From an uncultured Chromatiaceae bacterium (GTDB taxonomy: Bacteria; Pseudomonadota; Gammaproteobacteria; Tenderiales; Tenderiaceae), in NCBI GenBank assembly GCA_947259785.1, contig CAMYNQ010000009.1, positions 1-44,162 on the forward strand: 44,162 nucleotides of DNA. The letters run 5' to 3'. This document shows, piece after piece, positions 24,665 to 35,840 of the stretch; the stretch's first letter is position 1, and every line of letters starts with the position of its first letter. The translations under genes were made by a program, and so were the position numbers. Below the pieces are notes generated by a model, which ran no database searches, was not told the DNA's origin, and saw nothing but the letters and a program-made list of their open reading frames with translations.

Positions 24665-26362
24665 TTACGTGAAATAAGCTTTAGTGACATACTGCCCAAC
24701 CATCCGCTCGGTATTAAAAAATGAGCCGTTAATGGCAATGGCGTGACGCATGACTTCGATATACGCATCACGATTATGGTAGTACATCGGCATAATGATG
24801 TTTTCCAACTTTGCGTAGAGGATGTCAGCCTCGTGGGCGGTTTTCACGTCAGCATCGCTTGGTGTTTCAGAGTTGCTGATCGCCCAGCCGGTGACGCCTT
24901 CGATGCAGCCTTCAATCCACCAGCCATCCATAATACTTAGGGACGGTACGCCGTTGATAGCGGCTTTCATACCGCTGGTGCCGGAGGCCTCCATCGGTGG
25001 CAGGGGCGTGTTTAGCCATAGGTCGACACCAGCGGTCATTAATCTTCCGATCTCCATGTCGTAGTCGGGCAAATAAGTAATACGTACCTGGTCGCTGAGC
25101 TGTTTTTTGAACTCAAATATTTGTCGAATGATCGCCTTGCCTTGCTGGTCTTTGGGGTGGGCCTTGCCTGCAAAAATGATTTGTAATGGGCCACAATGTT
25201 CGGTGATGTTTATTAAACGCTGGATATCGCTAAACAATAGGGTGGCGCGTTTATATTGAGTAGCGCGCCGGGCAAAGCCCAGCGTCATCACGTGCTGATC
25301 CATACCGCTGTTGGAGACTTTGTTGACGTACTCAAGCAACTGATGTTTGGCTGACTGGTGGGCTTGCCAAATTTCCTCATGAGGGATATTCATCGCATAG
25401 CGCAAACCGGCATTATCGCTTCGCCAGTCAGGTATTTTATTTGTAAATAAACTTCTCATGGCATCACTGGCCCAGGTGTAGGCGTGTACACCGTTGGTGA
25501 TGGAGTCAATGAGGTAGCCCTCAAACATCTTTTGCGATGTCTCGCGATGTTTCTTAGCAACTCCGTTAACGTAGTGACTAGCCGCCAGTGCGAGATAGGT
25601 GAGGTTTAGTTCATTGCCACAACAAATCTCTTCAGTGCAGTCGTTAAAGGGATTACATTGTCTCAGTACTCGATAGGCCACCGCCATGGGATAGCGATCG
25701 TGTCCGGCGGCCACCGGGGTATGGGTAGTAAAGACGCATTGCTGACGCACAGCGGCCATATGCTTTTGAGTGGTTTGGGCAGCGTCTTGCTGTTGCGTTT
25801 GTTCGGCCAATAATTCTAATACCAACAGGCTCGAGTGCCCTTCATTCATGTGATAACGCTCGATTTCGGTCAGGCCTAAAGCGCGCAAAACTCGGATGCC
25901 GCCAATGCCCAAAACGGTCTCCTGGCAGAGTCGGTAGTAATCGTCTCCGCCGTAAAGCTGATCGGTTAGGCTGTGATCAAAGTCAGAATTGCCTTCAACT
26001 TCTGTATCAAGCAGGTAGACAGGAACGATGTGGCCGCCGCACCCTTTGATGTCATAACGCCAGGCGCGAATGGCCACCTGGCGGTCTTCGATCTCTACCA
26101 CCGCCCGGGCATCGACGGGCACGAGGTAATCATCAACCGGCCAATGCACAGCCTCTTCAAGTTGATTGCCATCGTCATCCAGTCGCTGGCGGAAGTAGCC
26201 TTTGCGGCTAAGCAGGGTGATGCCCACCATCGGTAATTTGGCATCGGCAGCCGCGCGCAAAGTGTCACCTGCCAGTACGCCCAGCCCACCCGAGTAGGTT
26301 GCCATGGCAGTTTCCAGGCCTATTTCCATGGAGAAGTAGGCAATTGAGGGTTTATTACTCAT
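24665..26362 (-). CDS. glgP: alpha-glucan family phosphorylase (short GlgP type)
   Basis: A 565-aa phosphorylase of the short alpha-glucan family, which cuts glycogen or maltodextrin with phosphate to give glucose 1-phosphate. It shows the N-terminal YFSMEIGLETAMATYSGGLG, a central THTPVAAGHDRYP and the C-terminal GTSGMKAAINGVPS, where the Lys corresponds to the PLP-binding lysine. A GTG at 26374 is in frame four codons upstream; I prefer the ATG at 26362, without a strong ribosome site for either. It follows the phosphoketolase gene by 33 nt. Confidence 0.9.
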   Translation of the reverse strand: MSNKPSIAYFSMEIGLETAMATYSGGLGVLAGDTLRAAADAKLPMVGITLLSRKGYFRQRLDDDGNQLEEAVHWPVDDYLVPVDARAVVEIEDRQVAIRAWRYDIKGCGGHIVPVYLLDTEVEGNSDFDHSLTDQLYGGDDYYRLCQETVLGIGGIRVLRALGLTEIERYHMNEGHSSLLVLELLAEQTQQQDAAQTTQKHMAAVRQQCVFTTHTPVAAGHDRYPMAVAYRVLRQCNPFNDCTEEICCGNELNLTYLALAASHYVNGVAKKHRETSQKMFEGYLIDSITNGVHAYTWASDAMRSLFTNKIPDWRSDNAGLRYAMNIPHEEIWQAHQSAKHQLLEYVNKVSNSGMDQHVMTLGFARRATQYKRATLLFSDIQRLINITEHCGPLQIIFAGKAHPKDQQGKAIIRQIFEFKKQLSDQVRITYLPDYDMEIGRLMTAGVDLWLNTPLPPMEASGTSGMKAAINGVPSLSIMDGWWIEGCIEGVTGWAISNSETPSDADVKTAHEADILYAKLENIIMPMYYHNRDAYIEVMRHAIAINGSFFNTERMVGQYVTKAYFT

Positions 26363-26395
26363 AGTGTTAAACACTTTCAGTTATGCCGTTCATTT

Positions 26396-28777
26396 TTATC
26401 CATTGTGTGGCCATTTCCAGTCACGTATCTCTGGTATGTCCTGGCCGTGTTTGGCGATGTACTGTTTGTGCTCAATCAGCTTGTCGCGCATCAGTTGTTT
26501 CAGATGCGCTGCCTTGTAGCCCAGTGTCGGCACACGGTCGATGACATCGCTGACCAGATGATAACGATCCATATCATTGCGCACCGCCATATCGAACGGC
26601 GTGGTGGTGGTGCCTTCCTCTTTATAACCGCGTACATGGAGATTCTTGTGGTTGGTGCGCCGATAGCAGAGGCGGTGAATCAGGTAGGGGTAGCCGTGGA
26701 AGGCGAAGATCACCGGTTTGTCTGGGGTGAACAGGGTATCGAAATCCTTGTCGCTCAAGCCGTGGGGATGCTCCTCTTTGGGTTGCAGGGTCATCAGGTC
26801 CACCACGTTGATTACCCGCACCTTTAGCTCAGGCAGGTGTTGGCGCAATAGATCGACAGCCGCAAGTAATTCCAAGGTAGGCACATCACCGGCGCTGGCC
26901 ATGACCACATCCGGCTCGCCGTCCTGGTCGCTGCTTGCCCATTCCCACAGACCGATGCCGGCGCTGCAATGCTTGATGGCAGCATCCATGTCGAGCCATT
27001 GTGGCTGGTTTTGTTTGCCCGCGACGATGACGTTGATGAAGTCGCGGCTGCGCAGACATTTGTCTGTGATATAGAGCAGTGTGTTGGCATCGGGTGCCAG
27101 ATAGACGCGAATGATACTGGCCTTTTTGTTGACCACCAGGTCGATAAAGCCCGGGTCCTGGTGAGAGAAGCCGTTGTGGTCTTGCCGCCAGACGTGTGAG
27201 GTGAGCAGATAGTTCAGCGAAGCAACGGGACGCCGCCATGGGATCTCCTTGCTCACCTTAAGCCACTTGGCGTGCTGGTTGAACATGGAATCGACGATAT
27301 GGATAAAGGCCTCGTAGCAGGAGAAAAGTCCGTGGCGTCCGGTGAGCAGGTAGCCCTCCAACCAGCCCTGGCAGGTGTGCTCCGAAAGTATCTCCATCAC
27401 CCGACCATCCGTTGCGAGGTGGTCGTCTTCCGGCAGGGTTTCCGCCATCCAGGTGCGGTTGGTCACTTCGAACAGTGCGCCGAGACGGTTGGAGGCGGTT
27501 TCATCGGGGCCGACCACTCTGAAGTTGCGATTTCCCATATTGCGCTTCATCACATCGCGCAGGAACTGGCCCATGGCGCGGGTCGACTCGGCCAGGCCAT
27601 GGCCGGGTTGTTCGACCTTGACGGCGTAGTCGCGAAAGTCCGGCAGTTTCAGGTCGCGCAACAACTGGCCGCCATTGGCGTGAGGATTGGAACCCATACG
27701 CCTTGAACCTTGCGGGGCCAGCTCGCTCAGCTCCGCATTTAGCGTGCCTGTTTCATCGAACAGCTCTTCAGCACGATAGCTTTGCAGCCAGCTCTCCAGC
27801 AGTTTGAGGTGATCCGGGTTGGTGGCCATGTCGGAGAAGGGCACCTGGTGGGACCGCCAGTAATCTTCGCTCTTTTGGCCATCCACCTCCTTGGGGCCGG
27901 TCCAGCCCTTGGGGCTGCGCAGAATGATCATCGGCCAACGCGGGCGTGTTTGACTGCCGTTAACGCGGGCGTCGTGTTGAATGGTTTTTATCTCTTTGAC
28001 GATAGTATCCAGCGTCGCCGCCATGGTCTGATGCATGGTTTCGGGATCGCTGCCTTCGACAAAATAGGGTTTGTAGCCGTAACCGACAAACAGGCTCTCG
28101 AGTTCTTCGTGACTCATGCGCGCCAGCAGTGTCGGGTTGGCGATTTTGTAGCCGTTGAGATGCAGAATGGGCAGTACCACTCCGTCATGGGCCGGGTTGA
28201 GAAATTTATTGGAGTGCCAGGCGGTCGCCAGCGGGCCGGTTTCCGCCTCGCCATCACCTACCACGCAACACACCATCAATTCAGGATTATCGAAGGCCGC
28301 GCCGAATGCATGAGAGAGGGCATAGCCCAGCTCGCCGCCTTCGTGAATTGATCCCGGAGTTTCGGCGGTGACATGACTACCAATGCCCCCGGGGAAGGAG
28401 AACTGTTTGAACAGTTTCTTAATTCCGTCGGCATCCAGGGAAACGTCCGGATAGAATTCGCTGTAACTGCCCTCCATCCAAGTGTTAGCCACCAGGCCGG
28501 GGCCACCGTGGCCGGGACCTGCGATATAGATCATATCCAGATCCTGTTGTTTGATGATGCGGTTGCAGTGAGCATAGATAAAATTCAGACCCGGGGTGGT
28601 ACCCCAATGGCCCAGTAGCCGGGGTTTGACGTGTTCCTTTTTCAGCGGTTCTTTGAGCAGGGGATTATCGAGCAGGTAGATCTGGCCGACCGAGAGGTAA
28701 TTGGCGGCACGCCAGTAGGCGTTGACCTTGCGTAGTTGTTCAGCGTTTAGAGTTTCGGTTTTCGTTGCGGTCGTCAT
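26396..28777 (-). CDS. xfp: phosphoketolase (Xfp type)
   Basis: A 793-aa thiamine-diphosphate enzyme that cleaves xylulose 5-phosphate and often fructose 6-phosphate with phosphate, giving acetyl phosphate plus glyceraldehyde 3-phosphate or erythrose 4-phosphate. Marks include [15 protein letters not shown] near the N-terminus, GPGHGGPGL, the ThDP-site [14 protein letters not shown] (about residue 180) and the C-terminal [18 protein letters not shown]. Length is normal. AAGGA precedes the ATG at 28777; an earlier in-frame start is not needed. Its product acetyl phosphate is the substrate of the acetate kinase encoded in the same operon. Base composition is more GC-rich than the neighbours. 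Confidence 0.95.
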   Translation of the reverse strand: MTTATKTETLNAEQLRKVNAYWRAANYLSVGQIYLLDNPLLKEPLKKEHVKPRLLGHWGTTPGLNFIYAHCNRIIKQQDLDMIYIAGPGHGGPGLVANTWMEGSYSEFYPDVSLDADGIKKLFKQFSFPGGIGSHVTAETPGSIHEGGELGYALSHAFGAAFDNPELMVCCVVGDGEAETGPLATAWHSNKFLNPAHDGVVLPILHLNGYKIANPTLLARMSHEELESLFVGYGYKPYFVEGSDPETMHQTMAATLDTIVKEIKTIQHDARVNGSQTRPRWPMIILRSPKGWTGPKEVDGQKSEDYWRSHQVPFSDMATNPDHLKLLESWLQSYRAEELFDETGTLNAELSELAPQGSRRMGSNPHANGGQLLRDLKLPDFRDYAVKVEQPGHGLAESTRAMGQFLRDVMKRNMGNRNFRVVGPDETASNRLGALFEVTNRTWMAETLPEDDHLATDGRVMEILSEHTCQGWLEGYLLTGRHGLFSCYEAFIHIVDSMFNQHAKWLKVSKEIPWRRPVASLNYLLTSHVWRQDHNGFSHQDPGFIDLVVNKKASIIRVYLAPDANTLLYITDKCLRSRDFINVIVAGKQNQPQWLDMDAAIKHCSAGIGLWEWASSDQDGEPDVVMASAGDVPTLELLAAVDLLRQHLPELKVRVINVVDLMTLQPKEEHPHGLSDKDFDTLFTPDKPVIFAFHGYPYLIHRLCYRRTNHKNLHVRGYKEEGTTTTPFDMAVRNDMDRYHLVSDVIDRVPTLGYKAAHLKQLMRDKLIEHKQYIAKHGQDIPEIRDWKWPHNG

Positions 28778-28829
28778 AATAATTTTTCCTTGCTGAAGCA
28801 TGCGCTGTGGTGAAACAAATGATTTGTCA

Positions 28830-29792
28830 TTAAGTGAATTCAGTGAGGCTTAATCCCAAGTAGAGGCCATAGCCAATCAATAGTATCCCACCTTCAAGTC
28901 GACTTATGCGACGCCCCGTGTACAGGAAAAGCAAAACAAGAAGCGCCGTTGCCAGCATGACCCATTGATCGAATTGCAGAATTCTTGCGTGGACCGGCAG
29001 CGGTTGAAGCAAAGCGGATACGCCTAGAATGCCCAATAAATTAAAGATATTGCTACCCAGTACGTTTCCAACCGCCACATCTGTGTGCCGACGCAGCGCT
29101 GCAATGACCGAAATTGAAAGTTCTGGCAGGGAAGTACCCACGGCGACCAGCGTCAAGCCAATCACCGCCTCAGACACTCCAAAATGTTGTGCAATACCCA
29201 CGGCTCCCATAAGCAGCACTTGGGACCCTGAAATTAGCAGTAGCAAACCAGTGATGACAGCCACCACAATCCATCCGACTGACTTCGGCAACGTAGTGAG
29301 TTCTTCGGCTTCGGCTTTGTGAAGTTCGGCGGAAGGGGCGGCGTGGTAGCGTTCACTCCAATAGGCCCACACCAGGTACGTTACTAAGGCGATTAATAAA
29401 ATCACGCCATCCACACGTCCTAGTGTGCTCCCTCCAGCCAAAACCAACACCAGAAACAATAGGCTTGCTGTGATTACGGTTGCGGCGTCCCGGCGCAGTG
29501 CCAGCGGTTTGACCGCCAAGGGGGTGATTAGGGCACAGAGACCCAGGATCAGTAAAATATTACCGATATTACTGCCCACAACGTTGCCTATGGCGATATC
29601 CGGTTGTGAATTTAGTGCCGCATCAATAGAAACCACCAACTCCGGTGCCGAGGTGCCGAATCCTACGATGACAATACCGCTTAACAATGGCGATATACCG
29701 AGGCGTTGGGAGGCGGCCAGCGCACCGCGAATTAAGGCCTCACCGCCAACGGTGAGCAAGACCACCCCGAGTACTAAAAATAAAAAATTCAT
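28830..29792 (-). CDS. calcium/sodium antiporter (CaCA family, YrbG-like)
   Basis: A 320-aa membrane protein with about ten segments and the two inverted alpha-repeats of the Ca2+/cation antiporter family: [18 protein letters not shown] with [16 protein letters not shown] in the first half, and [17 protein letters not shown] with [15 protein letters not shown] in the second. It should exchange Ca2+ for Na+ or H+ across the inner membrane. The ribosome site is weak. It lies between acetate kinase (114 nt) and phosphoketolase (52 nt). Confidence 0.93.
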   Translation of the reverse strand: MNFLFLVLGVVLLTVGGEALIRGALAASQRLGISPLLSGIVIVGFGTSAPELVVSIDAALNSQPDIAIGNVVGSNIGNILLILGLCALITPLAVKPLALRRDAATVITASLLFLVLVLAGGSTLGRVDGVILLIALVTYLVWAYWSERYHAAPSAELHKAEAEELTTLPKSVGWIVVAVITGLLLLISGSQVLLMGAVGIAQHFGVSEAVIGLTLVAVGTSLPELSISVIAALRRHTDVAVGNVLGSNIFNLLGILGVSALLQPLPVHARILQFDQWVMLATALLVLLFLYTGRRISRLEGGILLIGYGLYLGLSLTEFT

Positions 29793-29906
29793 AGTGATTA
29801 GTTGTCTTCGATTATGGTATTTTCTAAATCCATAGTTCAGCCGCCCTTAGTGAAGACTTAACCAACTAGTTGTTGTACTTAGGGAGAACCTAACCCTCTA
29901 GTAAAC

Positions 29907-31124
29907 TCATTTCCCAGTACTCAAAAGACGATGTTGATCGTGAATAACTGCGAATGACTGGCGGGCAATTTCCAGTTCTTCGTTAGTGGGAATCACCAAT
30001 ACGTTGACTGCACTGTTTGTGGTACTGATTTCAACCGCATTGTTCATTTTACTATCGTTCTTTTGCGCGTCTATTTCTATGCCCAGCACTTTAAGTTGCG
30101 CACAAATTGTTTGCCGTATCTGCTGACTGTTCTCGCCAATGCCGCCGGTAAAAACCAGTGCATCTGTCCCGCCCAGCGCTACGTGGTAGGCGCCAATATA
30201 CTTGCAGATGCGGTAGCAGTAGAGATCAATTGCAAGCTTAGCCTGTTGATCTCCGTCTTCGGCCAGGCGCAGAATTTCACGCATGTCTTTTACGCCGCAT
30301 AAGCCTTTAAGTCCACTGCTTTCGTTGAGCATTGTTTCAACTTGATGGATGTCCATATTGCTGTTTCTGACCAGATAAAAAGGCAGGGCAGGATCGATGT
30401 CGCCACAGCGTGAACCCATCACCAATCCCTCCAGTGGTGTCATGCCCATGGAGGTGTCAATGCAGATGCCGTTTTTAATGGCGGCAGCGCTGGAGCCATT
30501 ACCCAAATGGAGTGTGATTAAGTTAAGCGTGTCTAAGGTACGGTCCAAATAGTCAGCCGTAGCTTGCGCGACATGCTGGTGCGACGTGCCGTGAAATCCA
30601 TAACGCCGAACATGGTGATCCTCATAACAGGCTTGCGGCACGGCGTAACGATAAGCGTATGCTGGTAAAGTTTGGAAGAATGCCGTATCGAATACGGCGA
30701 CTTGCGGCAGGTTGGGGCGGAGCTTCGCCATCGTTTTGATGCCGACTAAATTGGCCGGGTTATGCAGTGGTGCCAGCGGAATGGTTTTTTCTATAGCGTC
30801 GATGACCTGATCATTGATCAATGTTGCGGAGTGAAAATAATCACCCCCGTGAACCACTCGATGACCGATCCCCGCCAGCATGTGTAGGTTGTTGGCATGT
30901 TGGCTGAGAAAAGCCAGAACATATTCCAGCGCGACAGTATGATCGGCAATGGTGGTTTCAACCTTATCCTCTTTGTATTTGTTTTCATGTTGACGCAGAA
31001 TGATTGTACCTTGCGCTTCACCGATAGCTTCCACAATGCCAGACAGCCGTACGGTTTCATGCTCCATTTGTAATAGCGCAAACTTGATGGAAGAGCTGCC
31101 ACAGTTAATTACCAAAAGGAGCAT
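29907..31124 (-). CDS. ackA: acetate kinase
   Basis: A 405-aa enzyme converting acetyl phosphate and ADP to acetate and ATP. Motifs are VINCGSSSIKF at the N-terminus, GHRVVHGG, HLGNGSSAAA with DTSMGMTPLEG, and a C-terminal GGIGENSQQIR. No phosphotransacetylase gene is present in the window, so acetyl phosphate would come from the phosphoketolase. The ATG at 31124 is 3 nt after the P-type ATPase stop, with CAGGA upstream; an in-frame TTG at 31127 is an alternative. Tight coupling to the ATPase gene is notable. Confidence 0.95.
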   Translation of the reverse strand: MLLLVINCGSSSIKFALLQMEHETVRLSGIVEAIGEAQGTIILRQHENKYKEDKVETTIADHTVALEYVLAFLSQHANNLHMLAGIGHRVVHGGDYFHSATLINDQVIDAIEKTIPLAPLHNPANLVGIKTMAKLRPNLPQVAVFDTAFFQTLPAYAYRYAVPQACYEDHHVRRYGFHGTSHQHVAQATADYLDRTLDTLNLITLHLGNGSSAAAIKNGICIDTSMGMTPLEGLVMGSRCGDIDPALPFYLVRNSNMDIHQVETMLNESSGLKGLCGVKDMREILRLAEDGDQQAKLAIDLYCYRICKYIGAYHVALGGTDALVFTGGIGENSQQIRQTICAQLKVLGIEIDAQKNDSKMNNAVEISTTNSAVNVLVIPTNEELEIARQSFAVIHDQHRLLSTGK

Positions 31125-31127
31125 CAA

Positions 31128-33860
31128 TTAGTCCTGTTGAGCCGGTGGAGTAGGGTGTGCCGGGCGTCGGTATCTACGCAGTACCATTTTTTCCAGCTCG
31201 ACCAATATCAGCACCGATGAGGCTACAGCGATGATGCGCAACCAAGCCTCTATGCCAATATTTGTTGTGGCGAACAGGGCTTGCATGGGCGGTAGGTAGG
31301 TGAATCCCAGTTGAATGATCAGCAAAAGCCCGATAGCGTAGAGTACATAACGATTGCCGGTGAGTCCTTCACGGGTGAGCGCCGGTTCCAGCAAGTAACG
31401 GGCGCTGATAAGATAGAATATTTCAAACATTACCAAGGTGTTGACGGCAACGGTGCGCGCCAGCTCGATGGATGAGCCGCTTTGCCGTTCCCAAACAAAC
31501 AGACCGAAGGTGCCAATCAACAAAATCAGCGAGACAAATGCAATCCGCCAGATCAGGAAACCGGAAAGTATCGGTTCTCGTGGATCTCGCGGCTTGCGTT
31601 GCATGACATTTCGCTCAGCCGGTTCAAAGGCCAGCGTCAGAGCCAGGGTAACGGCTGTGATCATGTTGATCCAAAGAATCTGTGCCGGTGTGATCGGCAG
31701 CATTCGGCCGCTGACAATTGCCGCGATGATGGTCAGTGCTTCGCCACCATTGGTGGGTAATATAAAGAGAATCGATTTTTTAAGATTGTCATAGACGGTA
31801 CGCCCTTCCTCTACAGCGCGAGCGATGGAGGCGAAGTTATCATCGGTAAGCACCATCTCGGCCGCCTCTTTGGCCACCTCGGTGCCTTTCTGCCCCATGG
31901 CGACGCCGACATCGGCCCGTTTTAGTGCCGGGGCATCATTGACTCCATCGCCCGTCATGGATACAACTTCGCCCTGTGCCTGAAGTGCGGTGACCAGCTG
32001 CAATTTTTGTTCGGGCGAGACCCGGGCAAAAATATCAGAGCGTTGCACTGCGTCGTGCAGCTGTTGCTCATTATAGGTATCCAACTCGGTACCGTTGACG
32101 GAAGTCATGCCATCACCGATGCCCATTTGTGCGCCGATGGCACGGGCTGTGGCTGAGTGGTCGCCGGTGATCATCTTGACGCGAATGCCTGCGGACTTGC
32201 AGACCTGCACGGCATTCGTCGCCTCTTCCCGCGGTGGATCGATAATGCCTACGACACCAAGCAGAGTGAGCCCGGCCTGGACATCGTTGAAGGTGAGAGT
32301 TTGTTGGCCATCGCTGGCGGGTTTAAAAGCAATCGCCAGCAGTCGCTGGCCGCGAGAGGCCATCTTCTCCATTGACGCTTCCCAGTAGGTGCGATCCAAT
32401 GGCGCCTCTTCGCCGCGCACTCGTTGTTGATGGCACATTTCCATTACCCGCTCTGGTGCGCCCTTTAAATAGATAAATCCATGTCTGGCATGGTCGTGAT
32501 GGAGCGACGCCATGAAACGGTGTTGTGATTCGAAGGGGATGGCATCGGTGCGTGGGTATTGGGCTAGGCAGTAGTTGCGCTCCAGCCCGGCCTTTAGTGC
32601 CAGTGTTACCAGCGCCCCTTCAGTGGGGTCCCCCTGTATCTGCCATTGACCATTGACTTCGTTCAGACTGGCGTCGTTGCATAGCAAGGCTGCCTGTGCC
32701 AACTCTTTCAACAGTGGCAATTCATCGGTGGTAACCGCCTGACCATCCAGGCTGAAGGCACCGTAAGGGGCATAACCACTACCGCTCACCTCACACAGTC
32801 CAGCGCTGCTAACTACGGTCTTAACCGTCATTTCGTTGCGCGTAAGGGTGCCGGTTTTGTCGGAGCAGATTACGGTAACTGAGCCGAGCGTTTCCACTGC
32901 GGGCAGGCGACGAATGATGGCGTGTTTTTTAGCCATGCGCTGCACGCCGATGGCGAGCGTAATGGTCATGATGGCGGGCAGACCCTCGGGGATACCTGCT
33001 ACAGCCAGGCCTACGGCGGCAAGAAACATTTCACCGAGCGGATAGTTTTGGATCAGCACACCATAGGCGCAAGTGGTGATAGCAACGATGCCGATGGCGA
33101 TGGTGAGCCATTTGGCGAAGATGGCCATCTGTCGCAGCAGGGGAGTGGTCAGTACCTGAACCTCGCGCAGCATACGGCTGATACGGCCGATTTCGGTGAT
33201 GTCACCGGTGGCAACCACCACTCCCTGGCCTTGACCATAAGTGACGAGTGTTCCTGAATAAGCGATGCATTTCCGGTCGCCAATGGTGGCAAGCTCTCCC
33301 ACTGTTTCAATGGACTTTTCCGCTGGTTCTGATTCACCGGTCAACATAGCCTCTTCTATGCGCAGTTCACGTGACTTAAACAGGCGCAGGTCAGCGGGGA
33401 CCTTGTCACCGGATTGCAATAACACCACATCGCCAGGAACCAATTCCTCGGCCGGAAGCGTGATAAACGCTCCGTCTCGTTTTACCAGCGCCTGATGTGA
33501 GAGCATGTGGCGGATCGCATCCAGCGCTTTCTCCGCCTTGCCTTCCTGAATAAAGCCGATGATGGCGTTGATAACCACCACGCCTAGGATGACGGCACTG
33601 TCGATCCAGTGGCCTAATATCGCGGTGATAACACAGGCGGCCAACAAGACATATATTAGGACATTATGAAACTGAGTTAGAAAGCGTGCCAGCGGGCTTT
33701 TTTTAATAGCTGGGCGTAGACGGTTGGGGCCATGTTTATCCAGGCGCTGCCGGGCTTCTTGTTGTGAAAGCCCATTCTCGGTGGAACCTAAAGAATGGAA
33801 TACGTCCTCACATTTATAGTTGTGCCAGCGAAGTTCTGTATCAGAGTGCTGTTCAACCAT
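31128..33860 (-). CDS. P2-type cation-transporting P-type ATPase
   Basis: A 910-aa P-type ATPase. An N-terminal cation-ATPase domain is followed by TGES (actuator), [13 protein letters not shown] in the fourth membrane helix (about residue 290), the phosphorylation motif DKTGTLT (about 333), [12 protein letters not shown] (about 640) and a C-terminal four-helix domain. The PEGLP motif and C-terminal domain place it in the P2 group (Ca2+, or Na+/K+-like). The C-terminal helix reads [16 protein letters not shown], which does not decide the ion. It heads the operon that continues with ackA, and its promoter lies in the divergent region with the palindrome at 33943. Confidence 0.92.
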   Translation of the reverse strand: MVEQHSDTELRWHNYKCEDVFHSLGSTENGLSQQEARQRLDKHGPNRLRPAIKKSPLARFLTQFHNVLIYVLLAACVITAILGHWIDSAVILGVVVINAIIGFIQEGKAEKALDAIRHMLSHQALVKRDGAFITLPAEELVPGDVVLLQSGDKVPADLRLFKSRELRIEEAMLTGESEPAEKSIETVGELATIGDRKCIAYSGTLVTYGQGQGVVVATGDITEIGRISRMLREVQVLTTPLLRQMAIFAKWLTIAIGIVAITTCAYGVLIQNYPLGEMFLAAVGLAVAGIPEGLPAIMTITLAIGVQRMAKKHAIIRRLPAVETLGSVTVICSDKTGTLTRNEMTVKTVVSSAGLCEVSGSGYAPYGAFSLDGQAVTTDELPLLKELAQAALLCNDASLNEVNGQWQIQGDPTEGALVTLALKAGLERNYCLAQYPRTDAIPFESQHRFMASLHHDHARHGFIYLKGAPERVMEMCHQQRVRGEEAPLDRTYWEASMEKMASRGQRLLAIAFKPASDGQQTLTFNDVQAGLTLLGVVGIIDPPREEATNAVQVCKSAGIRVKMITGDHSATARAIGAQMGIGDGMTSVNGTELDTYNEQQLHDAVQRSDIFARVSPEQKLQLVTALQAQGEVVSMTGDGVNDAPALKRADVGVAMGQKGTEVAKEAAEMVLTDDNFASIARAVEEGRTVYDNLKKSILFILPTNGGEALTIIAAIVSGRMLPITPAQILWINMITAVTLALTLAFEPAERNVMQRKPRDPREPILSGFLIWRIAFVSLILLIGTFGLFVWERQSGSSIELARTVAVNTLVMFEIFYLISARYLLEPALTREGLTGNRYVLYAIGLLLIIQLGFTYLPPMQALFATTNIGIEAWLRIIAVASSVLILVELEKMVLRRYRRPAHPTPPAQQD

Positions 33861-34179
33861 GTGATAACCCTTTATATGGTGAAGCTAGTTCACAGGAGTA
33901 ACACGGCTATTATCCACCTCTCATTAAAAAGTTTCTAGGGATAATGGACATATGTCCATTCCTAATTTAGGACAGGTTTGTTGCAGGAAACATACTAACG
34001 AAATCTTCCGATCAAAACTTATAAACTCGTAATAAAACCATTATTAAAAAGCGGTGATGGACCGGATTCGTAAGGAGATTATATGGACTATACTTCACTC
34101 GTATTTGTAAATTTCAAGAATTTGTAATCAAAGTTGTTCTTCAATTAAATAAGCTAGTTAAAAACGGGAGGACTTTCCC
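33861..34179. other. divergent intergenic region between ATPase and OmpA-lipoprotein genes
   Basis: No gene is seen in these 319 AT-rich bases. The one clear feature is the perfect 18-bp palindrome at 33943-33960, with an extra GGACA half-site near 33973. No strong sigma-70 pair stands out on either strand; a GATAAT box on the minus strand, in the ATPase direction, lacks a good -35. Confidence 0.6.
33943..33960. promoter_or_regulatory. 18-bp perfect palindrome, candidate operator
   Basis: AATGGACATATGTCCATT is fully self-complementary and lies 83 nt from the ATPase start and about 220 nt from the OmpA-lipoprotein start. It has no pairing loop, so it is a protein-binding dyad rather than an RNA hairpin. 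The binding protein is not identified; the motif differs from the TGTAAC dyads. Confidence 0.55.
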
Positions 34180-35742
34180 ATGAATAACTCAAAAACAGCA
34201 GTTTATTTGCTAGGTCTTTTGGTCGCAGTCACTGCAACAGGGTGTGCCACTCAGTCGAAACTTACGCAAGATCAGGTCATGTCTCAGTATGAGCAAGTAT
34301 CGCTATTGGACACGCGATTGCGAGAAGCTGATCAGAACGAATCGGATTTTCTCGCCCCTTCCGGATTTAAGTCTGCAAATCAGTCTTTAGAAAAGGCGAT
34401 CGCTGCGGCACGAAATAACAAGGTAGACGTAGCCAATCAATCGGCAGCGGATGGTATCAAGGTTCTGGACAAAGTTGATAGCGATACTCTCACTAGTAAA
34501 AAGCTTCTGGGCGAGGTACTGGCTATGCGTGATAAGGCGCAAAAAGCCGGGGCACCGTCACTGAATGCAAAAGAGTATGCAAAGTTGGAAGACGGTCTTC
34601 AGTCAACAGCCCAATTGATAGAAAAGGGTCAGGCTGAGCAGGCAAAACAACGTCGACCTCAGTTGATTGAAGGCTATTCACAGTTGCAACTAACCGCGTT
34701 GAAATCTGGCTTGGTCGATGTGGCTAAGGCAGCTATTGAAAGTGCGGAACAAGAGGATGCTGAAGAATATGCGCCAAAGACATTGGGGCAAGCGCAGGAG
34801 GAAATGAGGCTTGCACTTTCAATTCTTGATGCGGATCGCCGTCAGACAGAAAAAGCCGACACACACTCAAAAAATGCTAAATGGTTAGCCGAGAAGAGTG
34901 CTGCAATTACGGAAATAATTAAGGATTTTGATCGCCGCGATTATACTGAGGAAGACATGGTGTTGTGGTACCAGAATCAATTGAGCATGATTAATGAGCC
35001 CCTGGGGGGGGCGTTACCCTTCAATGAAGAAAATGCCAAAGTGGTAGGCAGTTTGCAGCAATCAGTATCCGGTGTCGTGTCAGAGCGTAACCTAGCCCAG
35101 GCCGAGGCAGTGAATGCCAAGGCTGAAATAGCCAAGGTTGAATCAAATGCAAATATGGAGCAGGCGCAGACCAAGCAGCAATTACTCGCCGCTGAACAGC
35201 AAATTGCTGCGCTTATGAGCGCCAGTCAAGGAGAGAAAGAAAAGCTTCGCCAAGAATATGAACAAAAGTTAGCGATGTCTTCAAAGCAAACCGAAGCAAA
35301 AAAGCGTGCGGAACGTGAGCAGGAAGAGCGTTTTGAGAAAGTACAGGCGTTGTTTGGTGAGAACGAGGCGAATGTATATCGCCAGAGAAGCAATGTGTTG
35401 ATCTCGGCCCATGGATTTAAGTTTCCACCGGGGCAAAGTGAAATCAATGCCGAAAACTTTCCGATGATGAACAAAATAGTAGAATCTATTAAGAAGTTTC
35501 CTAATGCCCGCATAAAGGTTGAGGGGCACACCGATGCTAGTGGTGACGATTCAACCAATCAGGCTTTATCTCAACAGCGTGCTGAGACTGTGGCTGAGTT
35601 CTTGAAAGCGGTCGGGGGAATTCCAGCCGAGCGGATCACAAAACAAGGTTTCGGAGAAGCCAAACCAGTGGCTAGCAATGAGACCTCGGAAGGTCGCGCT
35701 CTAAATCGTCGCGTTGAGATTGCTATTATCAATGAACAGTAG
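34180..35742 (+). CDS. OmpA-family lipoprotein with coiled-coil region (DUF4398-like)
   Basis: A 520-aa envelope protein. A lipoprotein signal ends at VTATGC (Cys about residue 22). The following 200 residues are helical and resemble DUF4398 repeats, then a long coiled coil rich in Gln, Glu and Ala (about 300-400). The last 110 residues are an OmpA/MotB peptidoglycan-binding domain (IKVEGHTDASGDDSTNQALS, then GFGEAKPVASNETSEGRALNRRVEI). It probably anchors the outer membrane to peptidoglycan. GGGAGGA precedes the ATG. An eight-G run at 35004-35011 lies inside the frame. Confidence 0.9.
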   Translation: MNNSKTAVYLLGLLVAVTATGCATQSKLTQDQVMSQYEQVSLLDTRLREADQNESDFLAPSGFKSANQSLEKAIAAARNNKVDVANQSAADGIKVLDKVDSDTLTSKKLLGEVLAMRDKAQKAGAPSLNAKEYAKLEDGLQSTAQLIEKGQAEQAKQRRPQLIEGYSQLQLTALKSGLVDVAKAAIESAEQEDAEEYAPKTLGQAQEEMRLALSILDADRRQTEKADTHSKNAKWLAEKSAAITEIIKDFDRRDYTEEDMVLWYQNQLSMINEPLGGALPFNEENAKVVGSLQQSVSGVVSERNLAQAEAVNAKAEIAKVESNANMEQAQTKQQLLAAEQQIAALMSASQGEKEKLRQEYEQKLAMSSKQTEAKKRAEREQEERFEKVQALFGENEANVYRQRSNVLISAHGFKFPPGQSEINAENFPMMNKIVESIKKFPNARIKVEGHTDASGDDSTNQALSQQRAETVAEFLKAVGGIPAERITKQGFGEAKPVASNETSEGRALNRRVEIAIINEQ

Positions 35743-35766
35743 ATAGTGTCTGAAATGTCGTCTATT

Positions 35767-35790
35767 CAAGGGGCCTGAAATGGCCCCTTG
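35767..35790. terminator. hairpin between convergent OmpA-family genes
   Basis: CAAGGGGCC (35767-35775) pairs with GGCCCCTTG (35782-35790) around a TGAAAT loop. It stands between two converging genes and could end both transcripts, although a proper T tract is missing on either side. Confidence 0.6.
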
Positions 35791-35840
35791 TCTAATATAA
35801 TTGCAGGTTAAAGTCTAGACAGGATTACGTTTTTTAGCCA

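Noticed and set aside
26405-28618. Long reading frames opposite the phosphoketolase gene
   Set aside because: They are antisense shadows created by the GC-rich codon use of the phosphoketolase, without ribosome sites or recognisable protein motifs.
9266-33860. Match to the described transmissible locus of stress tolerance (tLST)
   Set aside because: It shares only general elements (sHsp, CPA2 antiporter, PsiE). ClpK, FtsH, YfdX, HdeD and thioredoxin genes are absent, so equating them would mislead.
33970-33990. Possible sigma-54 promoter near the 18-bp palindrome
   Set aside because: The GG to GC distance is 11 nt instead of the required 10, and the flanking bases do not match TGGCAC-N5-TTGC.
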